From the NCBI RefSeq assembly GCF_900215605.1, contig NZ_OBEL01000001.1, forward strand, positions 868,001-932,000: a DNA stretch of 64,000 nucleotides, read 5' to 3'. The stretch is from Cohaesibacter gelatinilyticus. Its GTDB lineage: Bacteria > Pseudomonadota > Alphaproteobacteria > Rhizobiales > Cohaesibacteraceae. A model generated the notes under the pieces. The model saw nothing but the letters and a program-made list of their open reading frames with translations, made no database searches and was not told the origin of the DNA. Shown here piece after piece: positions 45,423-53,784 of the stretch. Positions within the stretch are counted from its first letter, which is position 1. The number at the start of each line of letters is the position of its first letter. The position numbers were made by a program, and so were the translations under genes.

Positions 45423-46583
45423 ATGAGTGATACAATGAAAAACACAATGAAAACTCCCGCAGGAGCTTTGACCGAGACGCTTGTTGAAGCGCAGGTCGGT
45501 CGTTCCCTTTGGGACGACGCATGGGCGCGTCTGAAGGCCAACAAGGCAGCGATGGCTTCCTTCGTGGCTCTATTCATCATCTCCGTTGCCAGCTTTTTTG
45601 GACCCATGCTGTCACCGCATGGCTTCGATACAGTCTACCGGAACTATGTGAAGGTGCCGGCCTCTCTCACCGCCTATCCAAGAAATGAGGCGATTGAACC
45701 TGCCCTGGAAAAAGCCTTGAAAAGGGCGCGACTGACGATCACCTCTGTCGCAATCGAAGGTGATCAGGTGATTGCAGAAGTCACTTCCCGCAGAGAAATT
45801 CGTGAGCGTACAGCGCAATATGTTGATCGTTCAGATTTGTTCAAGAATGCCAAACTGCAGGATTTCTCTGATGACAAGCAAAGCGGTAAACTAATCGCAG
45901 ACATCGACCGCAAGCATTTCTATTTTGGCACCGATGCCAATGGTCGCGATCTGATGACCCGTACCCTGATAGCTGGGCGGGTGTCGCTCGTGATTGGTCT
46001 TCTGGCTTCCGGTGTTGCCTTGCTCATAGGTGTGACTTATGGCTCATTGTCCGGCTATTTCGGTGGCCGGGTTGATCTGATAATGATGCGTGTAGTTGAT
46101 GTTCTCTATTCGCTGCCATTCATCTTCTTCGTTATCTTGCTGGTCGTCTTCTTCGGGCGAAATTTCATACTCATGTTCATAGCCGTAGGTGCAGTTGAAT
46201 GGCTTGATATGGCAAGGATTGTTCGAGGGCAGACGCTGTCAATCAAACGTCAGGAATATGTGCTGGCGGCTGAGGCAATGGGGGTCGGAACCGGTGGTAT
46301 CCTGAAACGGCATATCATCCCGAATACCTTGGGCCCAGTTGTGATTTTCGTCACGCTTCTGGTTCCGAAGGTCATCCTGCTGGAAAGTTTCTTGTCTTTC
46401 CTTGGGCTTGGCGTGCAAGAGCCAATGACCTCCTGGGGTGTTTTGATCTCGGAAGGTGCTCGCAACCTGCAAGGGGCAAGCTGGATGCTTCTGTTCCCGT
46501 CAATCTTCCTGACCACCACGCTCTTTGCGCTGAACTTTATCGGCGATGGCCTGCGTGATGCTCTGGATCCAAAAGATCGCTAG
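45423..46583 (+). CDS. oppC: Peptide ABC transporter permease, OppC-type
   Basis: A 386-residue permease, longer than usual (about 300) because of a periplasmic insertion after the first helix (about 70-165, charged, KALKRARLTITSVAIEGDQV). The cytoplasmic start SLWDDAWARLKANKAAMASF is typical of OppC. After the insertion come FGTDANGRDLMTRTLIAGRV, the core helices, YVLAAEAMGVGTGGILKRHI (ATPase contact) and LNFIGDGLRDALDPK at the end. YejE-like permeases have a similar long loop, so this system could be YejABEF-type. Start ATG 45423 follows oppB by eight bases. Confidence 0.93.
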   Translation: MSDTMKNTMKTPAGALTETLVEAQVGRSLWDDAWARLKANKAAMASFVALFIISVASFFGPMLSPHGFDTVYRNYVKVPASLTAYPRNEAIEPALEKALKRARLTITSVAIEGDQVIAEVTSRREIRERTAQYVDRSDLFKNAKLQDFSDDKQSGKLIADIDRKHFYFGTDANGRDLMTRTLIAGRVSLVIGLLASGVALLIGVTYGSLSGYFGGRVDLIMMRVVDVLYSLPFIFFVILLVVFFGRNFILMFIAVGAVEWLDMARIVRGQTLSIKRQEYVLAAEAMGVGTGGILKRHIIPNTLGPVVIFVTLLVPKVILLESFLSFLGLGVQEPMTSWGVLISEGARNLQGASWMLLFPSIFLTTTLFALNFIGDGLRDALDPKDR

Positions 46584-46598
46584 AAGGGAGACAGAACA

Positions 46599-48218
46599 AT
46601 GACAAATCAAACACAACCGCTTCTGGACGTGAATGACCTGCATGTGCGCTTTTCCACCAATGATGGGGTTGGTGTGCATGCCGTTAAAGGCATTCATATG
46701 CACATCAACAAAGGTGAGACTGTCGCTGTGGTGGGTGAATCAGGATCTGGTAAGAGTCAGGTCATGATGTCCGCTATGGGCTTGCTCGCTGAGAATGGCT
46801 GGGCCGAAGGGTCGGTCAAGTATGATGGACAGGAAGTTCTGGGGCTCTCCAAGCGTAAGCTGAACAGCTATCGCGGTTCCAAGATGACCATGATCTTTCA
46901 GGAACCCATGACCTCTCTTGATCCACTCTATACTGTGGGACGGCAGATTTGTGAGCCTCTGATTGTTCATCAGAAAATGAATACGAAGGCTGCAATGGTG
47001 AGAGCAATCGAACTGCTTGATCTTGTGGGGATTCCTGATCCAGCAAAACGCATCAAGGCCTATCCGCACGAAATGTCCGGTGGGCAACGTCAGCGCGTGA
47101 TGATCGCTATGGCTCTCGCCAACAATCCCGATCTATTGATCGCGGATGAGCCAACCACGGCATTGGATGTGACCATTCAGGCGCAGATCCTGCAGCTGCT
47201 GGCCGAACTCCAAAAGAAGCTGGGTATGGCCATTCTTTTCATCACCCACGATCTGAACATCGTGCGTCGCTTCGCTGATCGTGTTTATGTGATGAAGCGT
47301 GGCGAAGTTGTCGAAGAAGGAGAAACCAAAACCATCTTTGACACGCCAAGCCATGACTATACCAAAATGCTGCTTGCTGCCGAGCCTGATGGCATCAAGG
47401 AAGCTCCATCAGATGATGCAGATGTCTTGCTTGAAGGCCAGGGCGTCAATGTCACGTTCAATATCGTTGAAGGCCTGTTTGGCGGCCAAAAAACTGAGCT
47501 GAGAGCTGTCAATGATGTCAATATCCAGCTGCGTCGCGGCCAGACCATCGGTATTGTCGGTGAGTCCGGGTCTGGTAAATCCACCCTTGGTCGGGCATTG
47601 CTGAAGCTGAACAATTCTACAGGTAAGGTGCTGTTGGACGGCGTCGATATGAGTGTGATCAGTGAAGGTGATATGCGTGCTCATCGGCGCGAACTGCAAT
47701 TGGTCTTCCAGGATCCGTTCGGATCTCTGTCTCCACGTATGATGGTCGGGCAGATCATCACAGAAGGTCTCCTGGTGCATGAGCCGGGTCTGACCGCAAA
47801 AGAACGAGATCAGCGTGCGATTGAAGTTCTGCAAGAGGTTCAGCTAGATCCATCCATGCGCAACCGCTATCCGCATGAATTTTCTGGCGGTCAACGTCAG
47901 CGTATCGCGATTGCCCGTGCAATGGTGCTCAAACCACGCATCGTGGTGCTGGATGAGCCAACTTCTGCGCTGGATCGTTCAGTGCAGAAGCAGATTGTTG
48001 AACTGCTCCGTGATCTGCAGGAGAAGCACAATCTCTCCTATCTCTTCATCTCCCACGATCTTTCGGTGGTACGTGCCATGTCAGATTATGTGATGGTGAT
48101 GAAGCATGGAGTAATTGTTGAAGAAGGTTTGACCGATCAGGTTTTCGATGCTCCCAAAGAGCTGTATACGCGCCAGTTGATGGCAGCTGCTTTTGATTTG
48201 GAGCCAATCTCGGCTTAA
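46599..48218 (+). CDS. Peptide ABC transporter ATP-binding protein with two fused ATPase domains (OppDF/YejF-like)
   Basis: A 539-residue cytoplasmic protein with two complete ABC domains. Domain 1 has Walker A GESGSGKSQ (46-54), the Q-loop in MIFQEPMTSLDPL, signature MSGGQRQRVMIAMAL and Walker B LLIADEPTTALD. Domain 2 has Walker A GESGSGKST near 320, VFQDPFGSLSPRM, signature FSGGQRQRIAIARAM and VVLDEPTSALD. It replaces the separate OppD and OppF subunits, as in YejF. Domain 1 has Gln instead of Ser or Thr at the end of Walker A, a position often kept for Mg contact, so the two sites may be unequal. Confidence 0.95.
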   Translation: MTNQTQPLLDVNDLHVRFSTNDGVGVHAVKGIHMHINKGETVAVVGESGSGKSQVMMSAMGLLAENGWAEGSVKYDGQEVLGLSKRKLNSYRGSKMTMIFQEPMTSLDPLYTVGRQICEPLIVHQKMNTKAAMVRAIELLDLVGIPDPAKRIKAYPHEMSGGQRQRVMIAMALANNPDLLIADEPTTALDVTIQAQILQLLAELQKKLGMAILFITHDLNIVRRFADRVYVMKRGEVVEEGETKTIFDTPSHDYTKMLLAAEPDGIKEAPSDDADVLLEGQGVNVTFNIVEGLFGGQKTELRAVNDVNIQLRRGQTIGIVGESGSGKSTLGRALLKLNNSTGKVLLDGVDMSVISEGDMRAHRRELQLVFQDPFGSLSPRMMVGQIITEGLLVHEPGLTAKERDQRAIEVLQEVQLDPSMRNRYPHEFSGGQRQRIAIARAMVLKPRIVVLDEPTSALDRSVQKQIVELLRDLQEKHNLSYLFISHDLSVVRAMSDYVMVMKHGVIVEEGLTDQVFDAPKELYTRQLMAAAFDLEPISA

Positions 48219-48248
48219 GCGAAGGCTAGAGACAATCAAGCAATGAAA

Positions 48249-48283
48249 AAGCCACCGGAGAAGTCTGGTGGCTTTCTAGTTTT
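48249..48283. terminator. Bidirectional terminator between the opp operon and the tetR gene
   Basis: GCCACCGGA-GAAG-TCTGGTGGC is a nine-pair hairpin with one G-U, with AAAAA on one side and TTTCTAGTTTT on the other. Its right edge overlaps the TetR stop codon. Confidence 0.88.
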
Positions 48284-48839
48284 CAGAGTTCGAGGCCTTG
48301 ATCAATAAATGTGTGAATGCGGCACTTAATTCTGATCGCTCGGCGCTGTTCATTGTGGGCCAAAGAAGGATGGAACCAAGAAAGGCGGAATATTCCAATT
48401 CAGCAATGCGGCGTGGGGGGATGGCAAAAGGTCGATTCAAAGAGATATAGAGATCCTCCAGAAAGCGAAGACGCTTCTGATCGACCGCTTGTACCAATTC
48501 ACCGACCAATTGACTGCGTCCGGCCAATTGTCGAATGGCGATTTCCAGTTTCAGATCAAGCGCCAAAGTCAGCTCGTTCAAAGCCTCAAGTTGCTGACTG
48601 GCACCGGATTGTCGGGCAGCCTTTTCGATTACATCCAGCGTATTACGCCGCTCCCACTCATCAATCAATGCCTGTAGATAGGTCGAATGGTCCTTGAAAT
48701 GATGATAGAAAGAGCCCTTGGTGCGTCCTGCTTTCTCGCATAAGCGATCAACCACCAAAGCATCGGGCCCTTCATTTTTAAGAAGAAGCCCCCCAACTTC
48801 GATCCAGTCTGATTTTGAGAAGCGTTGAGATTTTGACAT
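48276..48839 (-). CDS. TetR family transcriptional regulator
   Basis: A 187-residue TetR regulator. The helix-turn-helix lies at about 10-55: SDWIEVGGLLLKNEGPDALV, then LCEKAGRTKGSFYHHFKDHS. The helical ligand domain follows (LALDLKLEIAIRQLAGRSQL). ATG 48839 overlaps the stop codon of the upstream membrane protein gene by one base (TGATG). The frame is open much further upstream but lies within that gene. It probably controls its own operon with the four-helix membrane protein; the ligand is unknown. Confidence 0.9.
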   Translation of the reverse strand: MSKSQRFSKSDWIEVGGLLLKNEGPDALVVDRLCEKAGRTKGSFYHHFKDHSTYLQALIDEWERRNTLDVIEKAARQSGASQQLEALNELTLALDLKLEIAIRQLAGRSQLVGELVQAVDQKRLRFLEDLYISLNRPFAIPPRRIAELEYSAFLGSILLWPTMNSAERSELSAAFTHLLIKASNSEN

Positions 48840-49225
48840 CACGCGATCTGGCCTAATAGTCCGGGAATGCCAATGGCAATGAACAGAATCCATTGCGGCA
48901 ATTCGATTGCTTTGCTTTTGGTGCCAAGCATAAGGACGAAGTTCCAGATTGCAAAGGCCCAAGCGAGGAATGTGGCCAAAGTAGCAAGAGGCCAGCCTGC
49001 GGGTGAGAAAAGTGCAATACCGTAACAGCCAGCCATTGTCACGAGTATGATGGAAACCATGTGCCAGCAATAATAGTTGGTGTATTTGGGAACCCGTTTA
49101 AGTTCGGAAGCCAACAGCGGCTTGGCAATTTCTCGCCCACCCAGAATGATATGGATGAGGGCTGTGGCCAATGACAATATCCCAGCTGTTGCAATCAGCC
49201 AGACATTCAACTCGGAAAGAAGCAT
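48839..49225 (-). CDS. Four-helix membrane protein of unknown function, co-translated with a TetR regulator
   Basis: A 128-residue protein with four hydrophobic segments (about 8-28, 53-70, 78-98 and 110-126). Between the first two is a conserved-looking loop (GGREIAKPLLASELKRVPKY, then TNYYCWHM). I recognise no characterised family, although similar small membrane proteins beside TetR genes occur in proteobacteria. Start ATG 49225 has AGGGAAAAG upstream. Translation of the TetR gene is coupled to it. Confidence 0.8.
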   Translation of the reverse strand: MLLSELNVWLIATAGILSLATALIHIILGGREIAKPLLASELKRVPKYTNYYCWHMVSIILVTMAGCYGIALFSPAGWPLATLATFLAWAFAIWNFVLMLGTKSKAIELPQWILFIAIGIPGLLGQIA

Positions 49226-49297
49226 GATCTTTTCCCTGTTTCTATGAGCAATATGCAGGTTATTCGATCAAAGGATGATTATTCTCCTCAGAATCGC

Positions 49298-49318
49298 ATA
49301 CCATACTGAATGGTATGT
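49298..49318. promoter_or_regulatory. Candidate TetR operator
   Basis: CATACCA and TGGTATG arms with a seven-base centre form a dyad about 75 bases upstream of the membrane-protein/TetR operon start. Dyads of this size are typical TetR-family autoregulatory sites. Confidence 0.55.
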
Positions 49319-49524
49319 TATGTGATTGTCCAGAGAAGATTATGACGGATGATGGGATGTTCTGCCGGGGCGGACTGAAAAAGACAGGAAAAAGATCGTA
49401 GAGCGGCAGGCTCTTTGAAAGAATGGCAGGCGATATTGAAGTGCCGTTCAAAGAGGTTGGGGAACACTGGCAGCGTTCTGAAGTCTAAGCTTTACTTGAT
49501 TCTATTCGTTGAACAGATCAAGTC

Positions 49525-49626
49525 TCAGAATAGATAGGCGCCGCCGATAAGGGCGACCGCGCAAAGTACAAAAAGAAGTAGGAAAATCTGGATTGATTTG
49601 GATAAATTCGGCTCATTCTCTGACAT
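49525..49626 (-). CDS. Small single-pass membrane peptide, 33 residues
   Basis: The frame starts at ATG 49626 and encodes a hydrophilic start MSENEPNLSKSIQ, one strong membrane helix IFLLLFVLCAVALIGGAYLF and then stops. AAAAGG lies upstream of the start at about seven bases. The clean layout (polar head, single helix, immediate stop) is that of small bacterial membrane peptides that bind larger complexes. There is no family I can name. It stands alone on the minus strand in an otherwise empty stretch. Confidence 0.5.
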   Translation of the reverse strand: MSENEPNLSKSIQIFLLLFVLCAVALIGGAYLF

Positions 49627-49848
49627 GACAAGGCCTTTTACGTACTGTTTAAACTGGATAATAGCTTACCAAATATAGGAATGCTGAATATCATTCAAAA
49701 AGTCGCAGGGCTCGATAACCTTGATTGATAGGGTTAATTCTCTCACCTTTGGATGAATACATAGATAGTGCCGCAAGGCCATTTGCCTTGCTCATGCATC
49801 TTGTCTATCGTGCAGAAATTGTGATGCTTTTCAGTGCCGAGATTCTCT

Positions 49849-50757
49849 ATGCAGCAATTGGACGATCAAGCGCGACCGCCATTCTCCCCCGAAGTGGAGC
49901 AGTTGCTCAAAGCTTTCCATGCCCAAACGCCAATTCGGGCTTGGTCCATGATCATCACCATTTTCGGTGATTGCGTGATGCCAAGGGGAGGGACACTCTG
50001 GCTCGGTTCGCTGACACGTATCATGGAGGCCATTGATATAGGTCCCGGTGTTGTGCGGACTGCTATGTCAAGACTGGCTGCGGACAACTGGTTGGACCGT
50101 TCCAAAGTCGGACGTAACTCCTATTATCGCCTGACTGATAAAGGTGCTGAAACCTTCAAGGGAGCGACGCGTCGCATTTATTTTGAGACCACGCGATCAT
50201 GGGATGGACAATGGATCATCGGCTTCTTGGCATCTGGTTCTGATAGGGCAACAAGACGCGAGGAACTTTTAGGACGAGGATATGGCGCCATAGCGCCAAA
50301 TGTTGTGGTGCGCCCCTATACCGGGGTTTTGCCCGACTCTGATCCGCAAAATTGTGTTTTCTCTACTATCGATGGTCTGGGCCCAAATGCCTGGACATTG
50401 GCGGAGCAGGGGTGGCCCTTGGAGAAGATCTCTGAAGGCTACCATGAGTTCCTTGAGCATTATCGCGCTATTGATGAAGCCTTGGTATCGGGGCAGAGCT
50501 TCTCGCAATTGGAGAGCTTGATTATCCGTATCATGCTCATCCATGATTTTCGCCGCCTGGTACTCCGTGATCCGCTTCTTCCACCAAGTGCCTTGCCGAA
50601 GAACTGGCCCGGTGATGCCGCACGCCAGCTTAGCGCTCGCATCTATCACAGGGTGATGGAAGCGTCGGAAATGTGGCTTGATAGTCGCGCCGAAGGCGAA
50701 TATGGGCCGCTTCCAGCCCCTGACTTCGATTTTTATCGCCGCTTTAACGCACTGTAA
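49849..50757 (+). CDS. paaX: Phenylacetic acid degradation regulator PaaX
   Basis: A 302-residue repressor of phenylacetate genes that releases DNA on binding phenylacetyl-CoA. The N-terminal winged helix has RAWSMIITIFGDCVMPRGGT, LGSLTRIMEAIDIGPGVVRT and AMSRLAADNWLDRSKVGRNS, all PaaX signatures. The middle domain (WDGQWIIGFLASGSDR) and C-terminal domain (IRIMLIHDFRRLVLRDPLLP) follow. ATG 49849 is used; a GTG at 49834 is possible, and both have weak ribosome sites. It lies 124 bases upstream of paaA in the same direction. Confidence 0.94.
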   Translation: MQQLDDQARPPFSPEVEQLLKAFHAQTPIRAWSMIITIFGDCVMPRGGTLWLGSLTRIMEAIDIGPGVVRTAMSRLAADNWLDRSKVGRNSYYRLTDKGAETFKGATRRIYFETTRSWDGQWIIGFLASGSDRATRREELLGRGYGAIAPNVVVRPYTGVLPDSDPQNCVFSTIDGLGPNAWTLAEQGWPLEKISEGYHEFLEHYRAIDEALVSGQSFSQLESLIIRIMLIHDFRRLVLRDPLLPPSALPKNWPGDAARQLSARIYHRVMEASEMWLDSRAEGEYGPLPAPDFDFYRRFNAL

Positions 50758-50792
50758 AGTCGCATATTTCTGCGCTTTCCCACGGCTGTAAT

Positions 50793-50844
50793 TTTATATG
50801 TTACGAAATTGGCTTGATAAAAGTAAAATTTGTGACATATTAAA
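50793..50844. promoter_or_regulatory. Inverted repeat upstream of paaA, candidate PaaX operator
   Basis: TTTATATGTTACGAAATT at 50793-50810 and AAATTTGTGACATATTAAA at 50826-50844 are near-perfect inverted copies with a 15-base spacer. The site lies 40-90 bases upstream of the paaA start, right after paaX. Confidence 0.6.
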
Positions 50845-50881
50845 TTCAGGACAACATTGTTGGTTGGGAGGACCAGAACCA

Positions 50882-51874
50882 ATGTATAGCCAAGCGCTGA
50901 ACGCGGCTGACGAGCGAGTGGAAGAGGATCAGGAATTCCTCGACGCCTTTCAGGCCCGTATTGATGACGAGCAAAAAATCGAACCCAATGACACCATGCC
51001 ATCTGCCTATCGCAAGACGCTGATCCGGCAAATTTCCCAGCATGCCCATTCAGAAATCGTCGGGATGCTGCCAGAAGGTAACTGGGTGACACGTGCGCCA
51101 ACCTTGCGCCGTAAAGCTGCGTTGCTGGCAAAGATTCAGGATGAGGGAGGCCATGGCATGTATCTCTATTCCGCATGCGAGACCCTTGGTGTCTCTCGTG
51201 AGGAGCTGATAGATGATCTGCATTCTGGCAAAGCCAAATACTCATCCATTTTCAATTATCCGGCTCTGAACTGGGCTGACATTGGTACCATTGGCTGGCT
51301 GGTGGATGGTGCTGCCATCATGAACCAGATCCCGCTGTGCCGCACATCCTTCGGTCCTTATTCCCGCGCAATGATCCGTGTTTGTAAGGAAGAAAGCTTC
51401 CATCAGCGCCAGGGTTATGAACTGCTTTTGACCATGATGCAGGGCTCTGATGAGCAGAAGGAAATGTGTCAGGATTCCATCAATCGTTGGTGGTGGCCTG
51501 CGCTGATGATGTTTGGACCATCTGACAAGGAAAGCATCCATTCCAGTCAGAATATGGCTTGGAAGATCAAGCGCTTCTCCAATGATGAACTGCGTCAGCG
51601 TTTTATTGATGCCACTGTTCCGCAGGCTCACTTCCTTGGCTTGGAAGTGCCGGATCCAGATCTGAAATTCAACGAAGAGACCGGTCACTGGGACTTCGGT
51701 GACATCAATTGGGACGAGTTCGTGAATGTGGTTCGCGGTAATGGCATCTGTAACAAGCAGCGTATGAAAGACCGTGTGGCAGCCCATGAAAATGGTGCCT
51801 GGGTGCGCGAAGCTGCACTGGCGTATGCTGCCAAGCGCGCTGCTCCGCAAGCCGCCGCTGAAGCTGCTGAATAA
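50882..51874 (+). CDS. paaA: Phenylacetyl-CoA 1,2-epoxidase, subunit PaaA
   Basis: A 330-residue catalytic di-iron subunit of the phenylacetyl-CoA epoxidase. The four-helix ferritin-like core is visible in [60 protein letters not shown] and the Glu/His residues that hold iron. The C-terminal part has [18 protein letters not shown] 50882 was chosen because of the GGAGG site; the frame is open to 50798. First gene of the paaABCDE operon. Confidence 0.97.
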   Translation: MYSQALNAADERVEEDQEFLDAFQARIDDEQKIEPNDTMPSAYRKTLIRQISQHAHSEIVGMLPEGNWVTRAPTLRRKAALLAKIQDEGGHGMYLYSACETLGVSREELIDDLHSGKAKYSSIFNYPALNWADIGTIGWLVDGAAIMNQIPLCRTSFGPYSRAMIRVCKEESFHQRQGYELLLTMMQGSDEQKEMCQDSINRWWWPALMMFGPSDKESIHSSQNMAWKIKRFSNDELRQRFIDATVPQAHFLGLEVPDPDLKFNEETGHWDFGDINWDEFVNVVRGNGICNKQRMKDRVAAHENGAWVREAALAYAAKRAAPQAAAEAAE

Positions 51875-51935
51875 TCGCACTCGTTGGAAATGAAATTTTT
51901 GAGGAATGCCAGTGAGAGGACCGGAAGGGATATAT

Positions 51936-51988
51936 AATTCCCTGATCGGACTGGAAATTCCGACCTGTCGAACTTGAGGCAGGGAATT
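51936..51988 (+). other. Nested stem-loop between paaA and paaB
   Basis: AATTCCCTG (51936-51944) pairs with CAGGGAATT (51980-51988), and TCGGA with TCCGA inside it. The paaB ribosome site GGAGG starts immediately after the outer arm, so folding could affect paaB translation. Confidence 0.5.
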
Positions 51989-52001
51989 GGAGGACATTAA
52001 A

Positions 52002-52289
52002 ATGACCGAACAACATACCCCACTTTGGGAAGTTTTTATCCGTGCTCGTAACGGTATGGCTCATCGCCATGCAGGCTCTGTTCATGCAGCTGATGCCGAA
52101 ATGGCATTGCAGGCAGCGCGCGACGTTTATACCCGTCGTGGTGAAGGCTTGTCCCTTTGGGTTGTGCCATCCAATGCGATCGTTGCAAATGATCCGGATG
52201 AAAAAGGCATGATGTTCGAGCCGACAGCCGACAAGATCTACCGTCACCCGACCTTCTACGAAATCCCCGAAGAAGTCGGCAACATGTAA
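52002..52289 (+). CDS. paaB: Phenylacetyl-CoA 1,2-epoxidase, subunit PaaB
   Basis: A 95-residue subunit of normal length. The family pattern LWEVFIRARNGMAHRHAGSV, AADAEMALQAARDVYTRRGE and the ending PADKIYRHPTFYEIP-like region are clear. It is needed for stability of the PaaABCE complex, and its exact role is not known. Strong GGAGG site upstream of ATG 52002. Confidence 0.96.
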   Translation: MTEQHTPLWEVFIRARNGMAHRHAGSVHAADAEMALQAARDVYTRRGEGLSLWVVPSNAIVANDPDEKGMMFEPTADKIYRHPTFYEIPEEVGNM

Positions 52290-52357
52290 TGAGGCTGGCA
52301 TGAGTGGGATCAGACTTGATCCTGTTCATGCCGCCCAAGCAAATGACGGAGACATTC

Positions 52358-53110
52358 ATGTCTGATGCACTTTTCAAATATCTCGTCCGTTTGGCCGACG
52401 ATACGGTAATTCTGTCTCATCGACTGGGCGAATGGTGTGGTCATGCTTCTCACATTGAAGAAGATGTGGCCATGACGAACATCTCGCTGGATCTGATCGG
52501 TCAGGCCCGCAATCTCTATTCCTACGCTGCTGAAGTAGAAGGCAAAGGGCGGGATGAAGACCAACTGGCTTATCTGCGCAATGAGCGTGAGTTCACCAAC
52601 CTAATTCTGGTTGAACAACCAAATGGTGATTTCGGCAAGACCATGGCGCGCCAGCTTCTTTATTCTGCATTCATGTTGCCTTTCTGGGAAGCCATGATGG
52701 CATCCAAGGACAAGCAACTGGCGGCTATCGCAGCCAAGGCTGAGAAGGAAGTTACCTACCACCTGCGTCATGCAGCTGAATGGACCATTCGTTTGGGTGA
52801 TGGAACTCCTGAAAGCCATCGCCGCATGCAAGAGGGCATTGATGAGCTTTGGATGTATACTGGTGAGCTCTTTGTCAAAGATGAGGTTGAGGAACGGTTA
52901 ATCGAAGCTGGTATTGCGATCGATCCGGAAAGCCTGCGTGGTGCATGGGAGCGGACGATCGAAGAAGTACTGACCCGTGCGACCTTGAAACGACCGGAAG
53001 ATGGTTGGATGCATGTGGGTGGCCGCAATGGCGTGCATACCGAACATCTTGGCCATGCCTTGTCAGATTTTCAATATCTGCAACGGGCATATCCTGACTG
53101 CACTTGGTAA
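52358..53110 (+). CDS. paaC: Phenylacetyl-CoA 1,2-epoxidase, subunit PaaC
   Basis: A 250-residue structural subunit that pairs with PaaA and has the ferritin-like fold without iron. Seen are ALFKYLVRLADDTVILSHRL, HIEEDVAMTNISLDLIGQAR, the RQLLYSAFMLPFWEAMMAS helix, and HAAEWTIRLGDGTPESHRRM. The C-terminal part ends GRNGVHTEHLGHALSDFQYL. ATG 52358 has a GGAG site and gives the usual PaaC length; the open frame begins at 52304. Confidence 0.96.
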   Translation: MSDALFKYLVRLADDTVILSHRLGEWCGHASHIEEDVAMTNISLDLIGQARNLYSYAAEVEGKGRDEDQLAYLRNEREFTNLILVEQPNGDFGKTMARQLLYSAFMLPFWEAMMASKDKQLAAIAAKAEKEVTYHLRHAAEWTIRLGDGTPESHRRMQEGIDELWMYTGELFVKDEVEERLIEAGIAIDPESLRGAWERTIEEVLTRATLKRPEDGWMHVGGRNGVHTEHLGHALSDFQYLQRAYPDCTW

Positions 53111-53212
53111 ACGCCTCAAAAGGGAAGGGCCCGCTTTCGGCGCTTCCCCTGATCTGTCTGCAGATCATAAATCAAATCTCGAAAAGGACCTCAGTCACAA
53201 AGGACCAAAGCT

Positions 53213-53728
53213 ATGCATGAGGAAAGGACCAGCTCCACTGCACCTTCCAATCGTCAGGCCTTGGCCTGGGCCGCCGTTTCAGAAGTGGTGGATCCGGAAA
53301 TTCCGGTGCTGACCATCGCGGATTTGGGCGTATTGCGTGATGTGCAGGTCGAACAGGATGGTAGCGTCCTTGTTACCATCACCCCGACCTATACGGGGTG
53401 TCCGGCCATGAACATGTTTGAGATGGATATCCAGCTCTCATTGGCCAAGGCGGGGTTCGATAAAACAAAGATCGAAACCGTTCTTCATCCGGCTTGGACC
53501 ACCGATTGGTTGACACAGGAAGCTCACGACAAACTGGAAAAGTTTGGCATTGCTCCGCCGAAAGGCAAGGCTGGTCGCCGGGCTTTGTTTGGTGAGGAAA
53601 GTGTGAACTGTCCCAAATGTGGATCCAGCCATACAGAACGTATTTCCGAATTTGGTTCGACTGCCTGCAAAGCCCTGTACCGATGCAAAGACTGCGCGGA
53701 ACCTTTCGATTATTTCAAATGTATCTAA
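53213..53728 (+). CDS. paaD: Phenylacetate catabolism Fe-S-related protein PaaD
   Basis: A 171-residue protein with an N-terminal MIP18/DUF59 domain (EVVDPEIPVLTIADLGVLRD, then TPTYTGCPAMNMFEMDI) and a C-terminal Cys-rich module (NCPKCGSSHTERISEFGSTA, then CKALYRCKDCAEPFDYFKC). PaaD is thought to help mature the Fe-S or di-iron centres of the epoxidase and is essential for the pathway. It belongs to the same SUF-linked family as SufT-like proteins. Position between paaC and paaE is canonical. Confidence 0.95.
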   Translation: MHEERTSSTAPSNRQALAWAAVSEVVDPEIPVLTIADLGVLRDVQVEQDGSVLVTITPTYTGCPAMNMFEMDIQLSLAKAGFDKTKIETVLHPAWTTDWLTQEAHDKLEKFGIAPPKGKAGRRALFGEESVNCPKCGSSHTERISEFGSTACKALYRCKDCAEPFDYFKCI

Positions 53729-53784
53729 CCGAACCAATTGATCTATCGAGATTAATTAGGTTGCGGATAGGAAAGAGGTAAAGT

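Larger units (their letters stand above)
49226..49848. other. Intergenic region with one small membrane peptide gene
   Basis: About 620 bases between the membrane protein gene (minus) and paaX (plus). A dyad-like pair lies close to the membrane protein start: CATACCATACTGAATGGTATG at 49298-49318 (arms CATACCA and TGGTATG), a plausible TetR operator. The peptide gene at 49525-49626 is annotated separately. No terminator was recognised. Confidence 0.5.
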
